DNA of 64,000 nt from Bugula neritina. Its lineage: Eukaryota > Bryozoa > Gymnolaemata > Cheilostomatida > Bugulidae. Positions within the stretch are counted from its first letter, which is position 1. Each line of letters begins with the position of its first letter. The position numbers and the translations under genes were made by a program. Below, piece after piece: positions 22,256 through 32,361 of the stretch. The notes beneath the pieces were generated by a model, which saw only the letters and a program-made list of their open reading frames with translations, did no database searches and had not been told where the DNA came from. The stretch lies in the NCBI GenBank assembly GCA_964035545.1, contig OZ037770.1, positions 15,474,642 to 15,538,641 on the forward strand, written 5' to 3'.

Positions 22256-23742
22256 CTTCCGCCTACCGTGGGCCCCAGTTTAACCCCCCAAGGCAAAGGC
22301 TACGGCCCCCACCCCATCGGGTGAGGAGGCCGCCTTCGCCAGAGTGGCAAGCCCCAAGGAGAGTGAGTCGGCCGCAAGGCCCACCAATACCTCCGGCTTG
22401 GGCACTCAAAAACCGCTTTGAAGGTTTGCTTGATGAGGGAGTGAACGACGAATGGGAGCACAACAAGGATTTTCCTCGGTTGCCCACACGAGCATCAGTC
22501 CGAGAATTCACTCGGCCGCCCGTGTGTGAGCGAGACCGAGACGTACCCTGCCCGCCCATGCAACGTCGACGACCCCCTCGCAACCGAAAAGCACAGGTGC
22601 ATCCCCAATTCCATGCACATGAGGTGTCGCCTCAAGAGACAAACCGCTCAGTGAGCGCCCAGCCATATGGAAGCAGCTATTTCCTCCCCGGCAAAGTTGC
22701 TGGTAAAGCTGCCACATTCCTGTTGGATACTGGGTGTACCACAAATCTACTGAGTCGACGTCTCTTCGACACTCTCAGTGCCAAGGACAGGGCTAGCCTA
22801 GAACCATATGAGGGGGAACACGGCACGTTGGCGGACGGGTCGTGTATTCCTTTCTATGGGGTAATTCAGTTGACTGGTAGAGTCCGTGATCAGATGATCA
22901 GTGAGACCTTCATCGTCAGTCAACTCAAGGAGGATGCCATCTTGGGCATGCCATTTCTGAAGCGACACAGGTGCTACATCGACTTTAGCAAGTCGGCAGT
23001 AGTGATGGCGGGGCGTGAGCTGGCCTGTGTCGACCGATTTGGCCGACCCTTGGTGGGGGGAGTGCAGGTGGTACAGCGCTGTACTGTACCTGGGCGCTCC
23101 CGGGCTACAGTTCGCTGCAGAGTGAACGGTAGGGAGATCTCCGAGCTCGGAGTGGTGGAAGGTGCACTGGGGGGCGTCCAGCTCGCTAACAGTCTGAATA
23201 GACTGGATGAGCGGAGGGAGTTCCTGGTCCAGTGCGTAAACCCTTTCACGGAGCCGGTAGAATTACCGGCTGGGTCTCTAGTAGGGAAGTTCCACTCCGT
23301 GCAAGAGGAGGATGTAGGGCCCGCGCTGGAAACAGCGGACGGTGCCCGGGGAGTACCCACTAGAGACGGCAGGGGGCCGGTGCCTGAACACGTAGCAGAG
23401 TTGTACGAGGATGCCTGTGATGGCTGTGAGAGCAAGCGAGAACGCCTGGAGATGGCGCGGCTACTCTCTGAGTACAAGGACGTGTTCAGTTGCGGCGACC
23501 ATGACATGGGTCTGACTGAGACGGTTCGTCATGAGATACCCCTGGCGGCGGGGACGGTGCCGATTCGGCAGCCGACCCGCCGGTTAGGTCCTGAGAAGGA
23601 GAGAGAAGTGAGCCGTCAGGTGCAAGACCTTCTGAACCGGGACCTGATTGAGCCAGGCCATGGGGCCTGGAGTTCTCCAGTCGTCCTGGTTCGGAAAAAG
23701 GATGGTAGCTGGAGGTTTTTTGCGTTGACTATCGCAGGCTGA
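22207..23742 (+). CDS. pol: Pol, first part: protease and N-terminal reverse transcriptase
   Basis: The frame is open from the gag overlap to a TGA at 23740-23742. A basic, proline-rich linker comes first, then an aspartic protease with FLLDTGCTTNLLS (DTG codons at 22726-22734). A spacer and the start of RT follow (RQPTRRLGPEKEREV, SPVVLVRKKDGSW). There is no own initiator. It is expected to be made by frameshifting from gag. The frame is lost at a run of six T (23716-23721), where the conserved RT sequence continues one frame back. Either an indel or a homopolymer sequencing error explains this. Confidence 0.9.
   Translation: MPPRQWEAVKQRRPTVTSAYRGPQFNPPRQRLRPPPHRVRRPPSPEWQAPRRVSRPQGPPIPPAWALKNRFEGLLDEGVNDEWEHNKDFPRLPTRASVREFTRPPVCERDRDVPCPPMQRRRPPRNRKAQVHPQFHAHEVSPQETNRSVSAQPYGSSYFLPGKVAGKAATFLLDTGCTTNLLSRRLFDTLSAKDRASLEPYEGEHGTLADGSCIPFYGVIQLTGRVRDQMISETFIVSQLKEDAILGMPFLKRHRCYIDFSKSAVVMAGRELACVDRFGRPLVGGVQVVQRCTVPGRSRATVRCRVNGREISELGVVEGALGGVQLANSLNRLDERREFLVQCVNPFTEPVELPAGSLVGKFHSVQEEDVGPALETADGARGVPTRDGRGPVPEHVAELYEDACDGCESKRERLEMARLLSEYKDVFSCGDHDMGLTETVRHEIPLAAGTVPIRQPTRRLGPEKEREVSRQVQDLLNRDLIEPGHGAWSSPVVLVRKKDGSWRFFALTIAG
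22231..22237 (+). promoter_or_regulatory. Candidate -1 ribosomal frameshift site
   Basis: GTTAAAC lies inside the gag/pol overlap and in the phase G TTA AAC relative to gag. That is the X XXY YYZ arrangement, with a G in the first position. The same heptamer is known as a functional slip site in arteriviruses. A -1 slip here enters the pol frame (codons in phase with 22207). No structured downstream element was tested. Confidence 0.55.
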
Positions 23743-23747
23743 ACAGC

Positions 23748-26714
23748 GTGACCATCCAGGACGCTTACCCTCTCCCGAGGATCGATGAGTCGCTCGATGC
23801 CTTAGCTGGTAGCAAGTTCTTCAGCACGTTGGACTTGTTAAGCGAGTATTGGCAGGTGCCCCTGAGTCCTGAAGCACAGGACAAGGCCGCGTTTATAATG
23901 CGGGATGGGCTCTGGAAATGGAAGGTGTTGCCATTCGGACTTACGTCCGCACCAGCCACCTTCCAGCGACTCATGGAGCAGGTCCTGAGTGGACTGCACT
24001 GGAAGACCTTGCTCATATATCTCGATGATGTCATCGTCATCTCCCCCGACTTCGACACACATGTCAGTCGACTCAGGGAGGTGTTCGACAGACTCCGAGC
24101 TGCTAACCTGAAGCTGAAGCCCTCGAAGTGTGCATTACTACAACGCGAGGTCAAGTACCTGGGCCATGTAGTTGGTCGAGACGGGGTCGCCACCGACCCC
24201 GAGAAGGTACGGGCCGTGAGGGACTGGGCCGTTCCTGTCGACCTCTCTGAATTGCGGGCGTTCCTGGGGCTGGTTGGGTACTATCGTCAGTACATACCAG
24301 ACTTCGCAGGAATTGCACAGCCGTTAAATCGGCTGACCGCGAAGGGGGTGCGATGGCAGTGGACGCAGGCTGAGCAAAAGGCATTTGACCACCTGAAGGA
24401 TCGCCTGGTGGAGGCACCCATCTTGGCGTATCCTGACCCTGCGAAGGAGTACATTTTGGATACTGATGCCAGTAACCATAATGTGGGGGCGGTGCTATCG
24501 CAGGTCCAAGATGGTCGCGAGGTGGTGGTGGCTTACTATAGCAAGGCCCTGTCGGCGCCTGAGAAGAACTACTGTACAACCAGGAGGGAACTCTTGGCAG
24601 TAGTCAAGGCGGTCAAACACTTTAGACCATATCTATATGGGCGCACATTCCGGCTTCGGACGGATCATGCGTCTCTGATATGGCTGTGTCGACGGGCAGA
24701 ACCATCAAGCCAAGTGGCGCGCTGGCTAGAGATCCTGGCAGAGTTTTCTTATCGGATCGAGCATCGACCCGGTAAGAAACACGGTAATGCAGATGGACTC
24801 AGCCGCCGCCAGGCAGATGGGTGTAAGCAATGCCAGAATATCGAGCGCAGGGACGGTGGACCCCCTCGCTCGGACGTCGAAGCGCAGTTGGGGAAAGCGG
24901 GTGTGTACAGCTGGGAAGAAGGGCAACTCCTGTCCGAATCACCCAACAAAGCTGTTAACAACCTTCACGCAAACCCCACGTTGCTTCGGAACGTCAGGGA
25001 GCTATGTCGGCTCCAGTCCACGCTACCAGGAGTGGTAGCTGACCTAGTCCGGGCCAAGAAGGAGGGACGGCGGCCGAGTGAGGCCGAACAGCGAGTGAAG
25101 AGTACTGAGTTTAAGTACTTCTGTGACCGCTGGGACTCCCTAAGGTTCAACAGCAATGGGCTGCTAACGATCACGTTGGCAGTCGGCACCAATCGCAGTG
25201 AACGAGAGAGGGTAGTCTGCCCGTCAGCTCTGCGGCGGGAGTTGATCTGGGACACCCATAAGCAAGCTCACGCAGGAGCTAGCCGGGTGATCAGGTGTCT
25301 TCAACTCCAGTGGTTTTGGCCCGGTATGACCCGGGATGTCCGACTCCGGGTGCGGAAGTGCGAGGTGTGCCAAGCTAGCAAGCATGGCCGCCCCACTGAG
25401 ACCGCAGGGAGGCGTCGCCTCCATGCCGGTCGTCCGTGGCAGGTGGTTGCTGTCGATCTGGTAGGCCCCATGCCCACTACAGCGAGAGGTAATAACTGGA
25501 TACTGGTATTAACTGACCATTTCATGCGGTGGTCTGATGCACTGGCTATTCCAGATGCGTCGGCCCCCTCGGTGGCCAGAGCTCTGGATCAACAGGTGTT
25601 CTGCTATTTCGGCTTGCCGGAGCAGATACACTCTGACCAGGGCGCCCAGTTTCAGTCGCAACTTATGAGCGATCTCTGTAGAATGTGGGGGGTAAACCAG
25701 AGTCGGACGACCCCGTATCACCCGCAAGAGAACGGGGTCGTGGAGCGGAACAACCGAATGCTAGGGGACTCTCTGAGAAGCCTGCTTATCGGTAGGAGCC
25801 AGGAAGAGTGGGACTTGGTGTTGCCGCAGATCATGCGAGCGTACCGTAGTACCCCTTACTCCAGTACACTGGAGACCCCTAATTTTCTCATGCTGGGGAG
25901 AGAAACAAGGGTTCCTGAGCACGTAACCTATCATGTTCCGAATCCAGAGAGCAATGTCCACGACTACGTGGACAAGCTCGTAAAACGCATGGGGACGGCT
26001 CACGAGGTGCTACGTGAGCAGCAGTGGCAGGTCAGGAGTGGTGACTCTGACGACCCACCTTTATACAAGGTGGGGGACTGGGTCTGGATGACCAGTCATC
26101 GCCGCAGGCGCGGACAGGCAGCCAAGTTGCAGCCGAAGTTCGTAGGTCCCTACTGCGTAATTGAGGTAATGCCAAATCATACATACAAAGTGGAACGGTC
26201 TGGACAAGTGTCGGTCCAGAACGAGGCACGGCTAAAACCTCACTGGGCAAGTCCTGAGGCGGCAGGTCAGGCACCTCCTCTCTTAGAGCCAGCTAGGCGC
26301 CTTTCTATGAGAGGGCGACCCATGGCATATCGAGAGATTGAGGAGATACTGCCAGACCAGGACGGGGCGGCTGATGCGCCAGCCGACCAGCCCCAACCTC
26401 CTCCACCCCAGGAAGAGGAGGTCGACACACCTGAAGACCTGTCGGAGCCGGCCCCACTACCTGTGGAGCCGGTCGACAGGCCCATCGTTCCAGATGAGAT
26501 GGAAATTCCTCAGGATACTGAGGGAGAGGCAGCTGGGGGAGGGTCACCCGTACTGGTGGACCCCCCCGTACTAGTGACACCACCTTTGGTGGAAGAGTCA
26601 CCAGTCGCAGCAAATTCCCCAGTACCGTTGGAACGTAGCCAACGTACCAGGGCGCCACCATCTTATTTGAGAGACTTCTTGTGCGACTTGGTCGACACGT
26701 ACCGTATCTTGTAG
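23748..26714 (+). CDS. pol: Pol, second part: RT palm, RNase H, integrase
   Basis: This 988-codon frame continues pol after the break. RT has STLDLLSEYWQ, LPFGLTSAPATFQRLM and the catalytic YLDD at residues 91-94. RNase H begins near ILDTDASNHNVGAVLSQ and has RTDHASL. Integrase has an HHCC zinc module (THKQAHAGASRV ... CEVCQ), a catalytic Asp in AVDLVGPMP, a second in DQGAQF and the Glu in VVERNN with D-x35-E spacing. A GPY/F module (KFVGPYCVIEV) places it in Ty3/gypsy. No chromodomain is seen. The last 150 residues are rich in Pro and Glu and end QRTRAPPSYLRDFLCDL, a tail shared with the decayed copy. The protein copies RNA to cDNA and inserts it. Confidence 0.93.
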   Translation: MTIQDAYPLPRIDESLDALAGSKFFSTLDLLSEYWQVPLSPEAQDKAAFIMRDGLWKWKVLPFGLTSAPATFQRLMEQVLSGLHWKTLLIYLDDVIVISPDFDTHVSRLREVFDRLRAANLKLKPSKCALLQREVKYLGHVVGRDGVATDPEKVRAVRDWAVPVDLSELRAFLGLVGYYRQYIPDFAGIAQPLNRLTAKGVRWQWTQAEQKAFDHLKDRLVEAPILAYPDPAKEYILDTDASNHNVGAVLSQVQDGREVVVAYYSKALSAPEKNYCTTRRELLAVVKAVKHFRPYLYGRTFRLRTDHASLIWLCRRAEPSSQVARWLEILAEFSYRIEHRPGKKHGNADGLSRRQADGCKQCQNIERRDGGPPRSDVEAQLGKAGVYSWEEGQLLSESPNKAVNNLHANPTLLRNVRELCRLQSTLPGVVADLVRAKKEGRRPSEAEQRVKSTEFKYFCDRWDSLRFNSNGLLTITLAVGTNRSERERVVCPSALRRELIWDTHKQAHAGASRVIRCLQLQWFWPGMTRDVRLRVRKCEVCQASKHGRPTETAGRRRLHAGRPWQVVAVDLVGPMPTTARGNNWILVLTDHFMRWSDALAIPDASAPSVARALDQQVFCYFGLPEQIHSDQGAQFQSQLMSDLCRMWGVNQSRTTPYHPQENGVVERNNRMLGDSLRSLLIGRSQEEWDLVLPQIMRAYRSTPYSSTLETPNFLMLGRETRVPEHVTYHVPNPESNVHDYVDKLVKRMGTAHEVLREQQWQVRSGDSDDPPLYKVGDWVWMTSHRRRRGQAAKLQPKFVGPYCVIEVMPNHTYKVERSGQVSVQNEARLKPHWASPEAAGQAPPLLEPARRLSMRGRPMAYREIEEILPDQDGAADAPADQPQPPPPQEEEVDTPEDLSEPAPLPVEPVDRPIVPDEMEIPQDTEGEAAGGGSPVLVDPPVLVTPPLVEESPVAANSPVPLERSQRTRAPPSYLRDFLCDLVDTYRIL

Positions 26715-26865
26715 CGTGTCGACAAGTACAAAAGAAGTCTGGGGGGCGAGGTAATTGATAGCAGGCGACCCAGTGGCGGATTGAATAGGTCAGCCGGGGG
26801 TCAGCAGAGCGTAGCCAAATCACAGCGTATAGGGTGTTACATAAGCACTCTAGCTGTGAGCGCTC

Positions 26866-26879
26866 TTTTCAATTACAGC
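26866..26879 (+). promoter_or_regulatory. Candidate splice acceptor upstream of the third ORF
   Basis: cttttcaattacag is a good 3' splice site between the pol stop and the ATG at 26955. It could let a spliced subgenomic RNA from the 5' LTR deliver the third ORF. Use is inferred. Confidence 0.4.
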
Positions 26880-26954
26880 TAGCAAACAGGCAGCACGTCT
26901 TTTGCAATAAATAATTTGGCTATCTACGAGCCCTAAGAAAGCAGCAGCATCATT

Positions 26955-28151
26955 ATGTCTAATGCAGCAACTGTTTTGGGGGGTAAGTCTACTAGAAATT
27001 CTATAATAATTAATTAGAATTTATTCTGGTAGCGACAGCAGTCTCACTTTGTCATAATGATAAAGTTGAAACTCCTGACAGCGAATGATATTGATAATTA
27101 GAGTGGGACAGTCAACTCAGCTGATTACACGATCAGTGAGTGACAGTGAGACTCGATTATTTAATATTGTTTGGAACGGGAGTCCCACGCATAGAGTGTA
27201 ATTAAATTTAAATACTCTATTGCAGGTGAGACTGAGCCTGTATCCGACGAGATACAGGCATTACTTGACACGCCTACGACTAACTGGGACAGCATGTCAG
27301 AAGCAGGGGTAGACATGCTGTCCGACATACATTTAGCAACATTTACGGACTCCCCGACACACACTGCGATGCAAATTGATACCAACGACTTGACTGATGA
27401 CTTGACTGTAGCCAAGGACACTACTCTAGCACTACCAAGAGCCTTACTGGGACGGACTAACTGGACGACTCGACGGACTCGAACATTGATAGAAGCAATA
27501 GTAGGGACGGACGACAATAGACAATGCACTGAATGTAGAAGAATACTATCGACTACTAGGAGACTGAGAATACACGTTCCACAACACTTTACTGTGACTT
27601 TCTGTCCCTGCGGAGTTCACCACTTCTGCAGGGACACGATACTGAGACACCAACGAACTAGAGACTGTTACGTAGGGCACTTGTATGAAGTCGACGCAGA
27701 CTCTTACACGGAGTTCCGGGACCTAATACTACCCCACGTGACTGACCCGGACCGACGGCAGACTCTCCTGGACCACTTCCCCGCTACCCGACCTACAGTA
27801 GAGAGTGACTCTGATGCAGACCCCCAACCCTCCGAAACAACGACTACCTACCCTCCAGACGTAACCACCCAACCTCTACGCGTCGTAGTAACCCGTGCTG
27901 GACGCGCTGTGACGAAGGACTCACAACCCCCAACGACGACAATCTCCTATGTACCCCGACACACCCATAAGAAGAAGAGGGGTGCTAGCAACACACCCCG
28001 AGATGACAGCGACCCTGACCAATCCCTACTAGCCGACATTAGGAAAGTACAACGGCGTATGGCTCGCCTCAGTAAGGAACAGAAGCGAGCAACCACCGAG
28101 CTGGCTAAGTTGCAGACCCGACTAGAGAAACGGCTGGCAAAGAAGTGCTAG
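26955..28151 (+). CDS. Third ORF of the Ty3/gypsy element: spliced two-zinc-finger protein
   Basis: Two exons join in phase. Exon 1 is 26955-26982 (MSNAATVLG plus one base), donor GTAAGT at 26983. Exon 2 is 27226-28151, acceptor tattgcag. The product is 317 aa. An unspliced start at 27294 would give 285 aa. An acidic N-terminus is followed by a C-x2-C-x12-H-x3-H finger (CTEC ... HVPQH, residues about 110-130), then C-x-C-x12-H-x5-C (CPC ... H ... C) and VDADSYTEF. A low-complexity Thr/Pro segment follows. The C-terminus is heptad-like and basic (RRMARLSKEQKRATTEL, KLQTRLEKRLAKK), probably a coiled coil. The finger spacing, the VDAD block and the mini-exon recur in the decayed copy at 7784-8783. 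It has no env-like membrane features. A nucleic-acid binding or chromatin role is a guess. Confidence 0.75.
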
Positions 28152-28393
28152 AGGTGCGGCCACCTACACATGTACCCCCCCCCTCCCGGCTAGTCAAGCA
28201 GTGTAAATAAGTGTTATGGACTACGGCGTGAAGACTCATTTATTATACTTATGTTATCTACTCTGTATATATATTTTCTCTTGTTCAATTGTACCCTAGT
28301 TTTGTAAAGCACTATGTTACCTTCATTATTATTCGTGTGTTACTGTCATGTAAATATTAAGTCTAGAGAGTACTTTTCGATAGGTGAGGAGAG

Positions 28394-28803
28394 TGTGATA
28401 GATTTTAGTAGTGCAAGTATTATGGTATTAATCGAAAAGGTTTACTCTATATTGTTTTATGTATCTTGTGAGTTCGACACTGTCGGAGTGTAGCTATGGG
28501 CAGTAGTGGCACCATTAGTAGCCACCAATCAGGACAATGACATTAATTGATAGCAGGTGGAGCTAGCTACTCGTAGTTGCAGTGCGCTGAGTAGCTAGCC
28601 GGCAGAGCAGCTTGGGACTTCATTTAGAACAGTTGTGTATTAAAGCTCACTAATTATGTAATCGTTTTCTATTCATGCTAGCAGTAAATAACCTTCTTGT
28701 ATTTGTGTAAATAATAAAGTATCTTATCGTAAACAACCTGTCGCAGTGGCTTTGATTAAGTAGACCCACAAATAATAATAGTGAACTGGCAAAATTCACT
28801 ACA
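28394..28803 (+). repeat. 3' LTR
   Basis: 410 bp, identical to the 5' LTR as read. A modest purine-rich tract (ggtgaggagag, 28383-28393) immediately precedes it and may prime plus-strand synthesis. The TSD copy atag follows at 28804. Confidence 0.95.
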
Positions 28804-29930
28804 ATAGCTTCAGTAGATACAATCTTCACAGTGGACCAATCACTGAAGGTTATTGTACTCTTATATATCTATATTTTGATTTGTTGGCAGTCTGCATTAG
28901 ATATAAACGACATTCAATAGTAAATTCAGTAAAATAAATATTTAAAGTGTTATGCACATAATTCAAAGGAATAATATAATTCAAAAGAAACTTTTTCTCA
29001 AGCAGTAAATTTGATTGACAAGTCAAGCTAAACATACAGTGAATTCTGAGCTGTCATTTGCAGCAGTTTCTATAAGTTTTTCAGACGAGATTTTAACTGT
29101 TATGTAACCTACTGTCAAGGTTATGTAACGTCAATTGTCTATAGGCAGCTCTTCCAATAATGTCTCACAACTGTCTTCATACCATATTAGTGTTTCTGAT
29201 TTATACAATGAAATTCTTTTCTGTTGCAGTTTGTTGATAATTTTTATTTATATTAACAACTATCTATCATGTTTTAAATGTTTTATTAATCGAACATATG
29301 TCCAACTATTTTTATTAATTTTAGTATACTTTACAAAAGCGGATGAAAACTGTTTTCACAGTCAATTAGTTGATTTGAAGCACAATTTCTCAAAAAGCAG
29401 GTTACACTGTTACTTTTAATCCTAATTAATTTACCCTGTTGCTACAACATAGGGAAGTGTGTTAACTTTTGTGAAAGCATAAATTAATTCAATAATATAG
29501 ATTTAAAAATAAAATCGAGTTTATATTTCCTCTTAGACATTGTGTAATACTTTATTTACTTTAAAACTAAAGGTCAAAATGTATAAATAACGCACTTTGT
29601 CAGTCTGCCATTCTATTATAATACACAAGAGAAATTGATGCTTGGTAATTAATGATGAAAGAGTGTTGCCAATAGTATAATAATACAACATGCTAAAATA
29701 TGGTATTAGAATTTAACAAAATTAGAATGCAATAATATGTAATATAATACACTATTAGGCAATGATGTAATATAACACAATGATATAACTAAACATAATT
29801 AATATGATAAGTGGTTTGAAAGTAAAATATTATTGTCAAATAAGTACATTATATGTACTTTTATCACTGCATAGAGAGAGATGGTGTTATTTATATACTG
29901 AGTCTAGTCGTATTGGATTTTACATACTAA
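28804..29930. other. Arm A sequence right of the gypsy insertion
   Basis: This is upstream flank of secreted-protein copy A, reverse-complementary (diverged) to about 32230-35206 without the hAT insertion. I see no gene in it. Confidence 0.7.
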
Positions 29931-30475
29931 ATATAATTCTGTTTACCTGACAATCCATTACTAAACAAACATATAATAATATGACTGTAAGACTGCGCCA
30001 TACTGTGTTCCTCAGCTTGCTGATAATTGAAGCAAATTAAAACTCTTAACATTTTTAATCTGTCGCTATAGCTTACTAGCTTCTTACAATGTATATACAA
30101 AACTCAAACTTCAATTCTGTTATCTTATAGTCGCTCTAAATTATACCTTCTGTATTGACTGTATTTTACAAAAACAATAGCAAATAGTAAATGGCATTAC
30201 GCTGTTTTCAAAGTTGAGCACATTTGAGACAATAATATTTCTAAAAGCATCTGGTTGGATTGGTTTTTTTAACCTTAACTAATTTGCCTTGTGGTTTCAA
30301 CATAAGGAATTGCTAATATTTCCACAAAGGTAAATTAATTCAATAATGTCAGATTAAAAATAAAATTTAGTTCCTATTTCCTTTAAGACATTATTTATTC
30401 CGTCTACTTTGAAATTGAAAGGTGAATATATAATACTTTGTCAGCTTGCAGTTCTGTAATATTATGCATAGGATT
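29430..30475. repeat. Diverged direct duplication, about 850 bp apart
   Basis: About 29430-29640 and 30280-30475 share an ordered series of matches (for example aaattaattcaataat, attaaaaataaaat, tttgtcag). Both resemble the reverse complement of about 34390-34560 in arm B. This indicates an older tandem copying event within the duplicated region. Confidence 0.6.
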
Positions 30476-32229
30476 ATAGCGTTAAGCCTTCCTAATTATA
30501 GTATATCAAAACACTTCCTGGATCAAACTAATACCACCTTTCAAGGAAATAACAGATTATAGTAGATTTTACAATCAATTGTTCTGCTCTTTATAACTTA
30601 TATGTCTAAGTTTTTACAGAATGTAAACAAAAATTCTCAATAACGCTGTTTACCACTATTGTTGAAATTTGCAACTGAAAATATAATTAAAGCATAATAT
30701 AATGCAAATATAATACAATATATTATAAAATCATACAATGTATAATATAGCACAATATGTCATTTAATAATTTTTTATATAATATAATAACAAACACAGT
30801 GTTATTTTACGAATATTTTTAGTTGTCCAAACTATCACTTAATTCAAATATTTAATATGTTATTAATCATGAGGTTGGGATATTGAATGCGCTTGATTAT
30901 TAATTATGTCAGAATTACACCTGCAGATGGCTACACAATTATTGAAACTTGCTGCTGTTTCATTAGTTGATACAATATAAAGCGGTTCTTCTGATATTTA
31001 CATTGACCAATTTAGAATAATTACATCACATTATTCAACATAACTTTATTTATTTTCAAAAGTGTGCAGGAACTCTTTATTTACAAAGTAGTATTTATAT
31101 TAATATATACAGTATATTATTATAGCTAAGGTAGGGCAGCATCACATGTGTTGCTGAGAATTTTAACTTACTGAACCTAATTAAAAACATAGAAATAGTT
31201 AAAACAGCTAATCTGTTTTATTTTTTATTTTTACATAAATTCTTCCCTTTTAAAACAATATTATGATAAAATAGTTTTCTTGATCCATTGAAGCTCTCTG
31301 TAATGAAGCTTGCAGCTGTGTGATGGAATTATATAGCTTCATAAAGATGAAACAAACTTGTAATTAGTGATAAAATTTACATAAAATATATAATTTTAAA
31401 AATCATGCAAGAAGTGTGTTTAAATTATTTATTTATTTGTTTATTAAGTATTTCTTAAAAGCATAACCCATACTAAGTGAAGTATTGGATCAATAAACGA
31501 CCTTGAAATCATCGTAATCTCATCAATATAACTTACAAAGTTAATGGTTGACTAATGAATCGAATCCAGGTAATGGTAACCCTCTCTTAACTGCTATTCA
31601 ACTCTCAGCCAATCATATGCAACAAATGATTTGATTGGCTGACTTTTTGTAATTACTATAATAACATAAACAGACAATCTTAGATTACTATGCTTTGAAA
31701 AAAGAGACAGAGAGATGAGTCGTTTAACTTAGTGAGTTCTGATTGGGTAAAAACCTGACACTTTCTAGCTCAGCCTTAAAGTCATAATTATTATATGTTT
31801 GTTTAGTAATGGAGCGTGAAATCATCACGTACAGAATGTCTTCTTTTTTACTGGAGAATGAATTACGAAATCCTAAATACCTGCATCGCATGAGAACTGC
31901 AGCTAATGCTTTGTACAAAGCTGGCACTATATACTTTTGCACCAAACCAAAGGTTTGCGAAATCTTTAAAAATCCAGGTTACATTTGAGTAAAGCAGAGA
32001 GAATTGAAAGCTGGTTTAAGTTGTGGAATGATTCACCATAAGCTGTTGCATTGCATTGTATGTAGCAGCAATATATATGGGAATTATAGCCTCCACATAT
32101 ATGTTATCCCATATAATATATTAAATTTATAGTTCTGTGATCTGCCTATGTTAAGAGAGAACATTCTAGTAATATATTATGGTTATGAAACTGACATTAT
32201 ATATAGGAGAATATATCAGTTACTTCCAG
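29931..32229. other. Spacer at the centre of the inverted duplication
   Basis: AT-rich and without supported genes. A near-palindromic pair of CCAAT-like boxes (agccaatcatatg ... gatttgattggct) lies at about 31607-31642. The minus-strand frame at 31724-31945 has no recognisable domain. Confidence 0.5.
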
Positions 32230-32361
32230 TATATATATACTAAAAGAAAACTGGACTCTGTATATGAATAACACTCACTCTCAAACCACTTCCCATTGAG
32301 TATAAAACAGTTTACTCAATCTTAAAGTCATGTTCACCCTAATGTGCCAACATAATGTATA

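Larger units (their letters stand above)
20921..28803 (+). mobile_element. Nearly intact Ty3/gypsy LTR retrotransposon
   Basis: The 7883-bp element has two 410-bp LTRs that I read as identical, a 4-bp TSD, a primer-binding site, gag, pol in protease-RT-RNase H-integrase order, and a third, spliced ORF after pol. LTR identity indicates a recent insertion. The single visible coding lesion is a frame break in RT. It is inserted immediately upstream of secreted-protein copy A, in arm A of the inverted duplication. Confidence 0.96.
17930..29930. repeat. Arm A of a large inverted duplication (split by a Ty3/gypsy insertion)
   Basis: Arm A is reverse-complementary to about 32230-38530. Matching landmarks include the five exons of the secreted-protein gene, the promoter region (20700-20920 against 35210-35410), the block right of the gypsy element (28804-29100 against 34900-35206) and further diverged sequence to about 29930. 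Without the 7883-bp gypsy insertion the arm is roughly 4.1 kb. Outer and inner limits are judged by eye and are good to perhaps 50 bp. Confidence 0.85.

Noticed and set aside
26715-28393. Envelope gene of a retrovirus-like element
   Set aside because: The third ORF has no signal peptide, transmembrane segment or furin-like site. It has zinc-finger spacing and a coiled-coil end instead.
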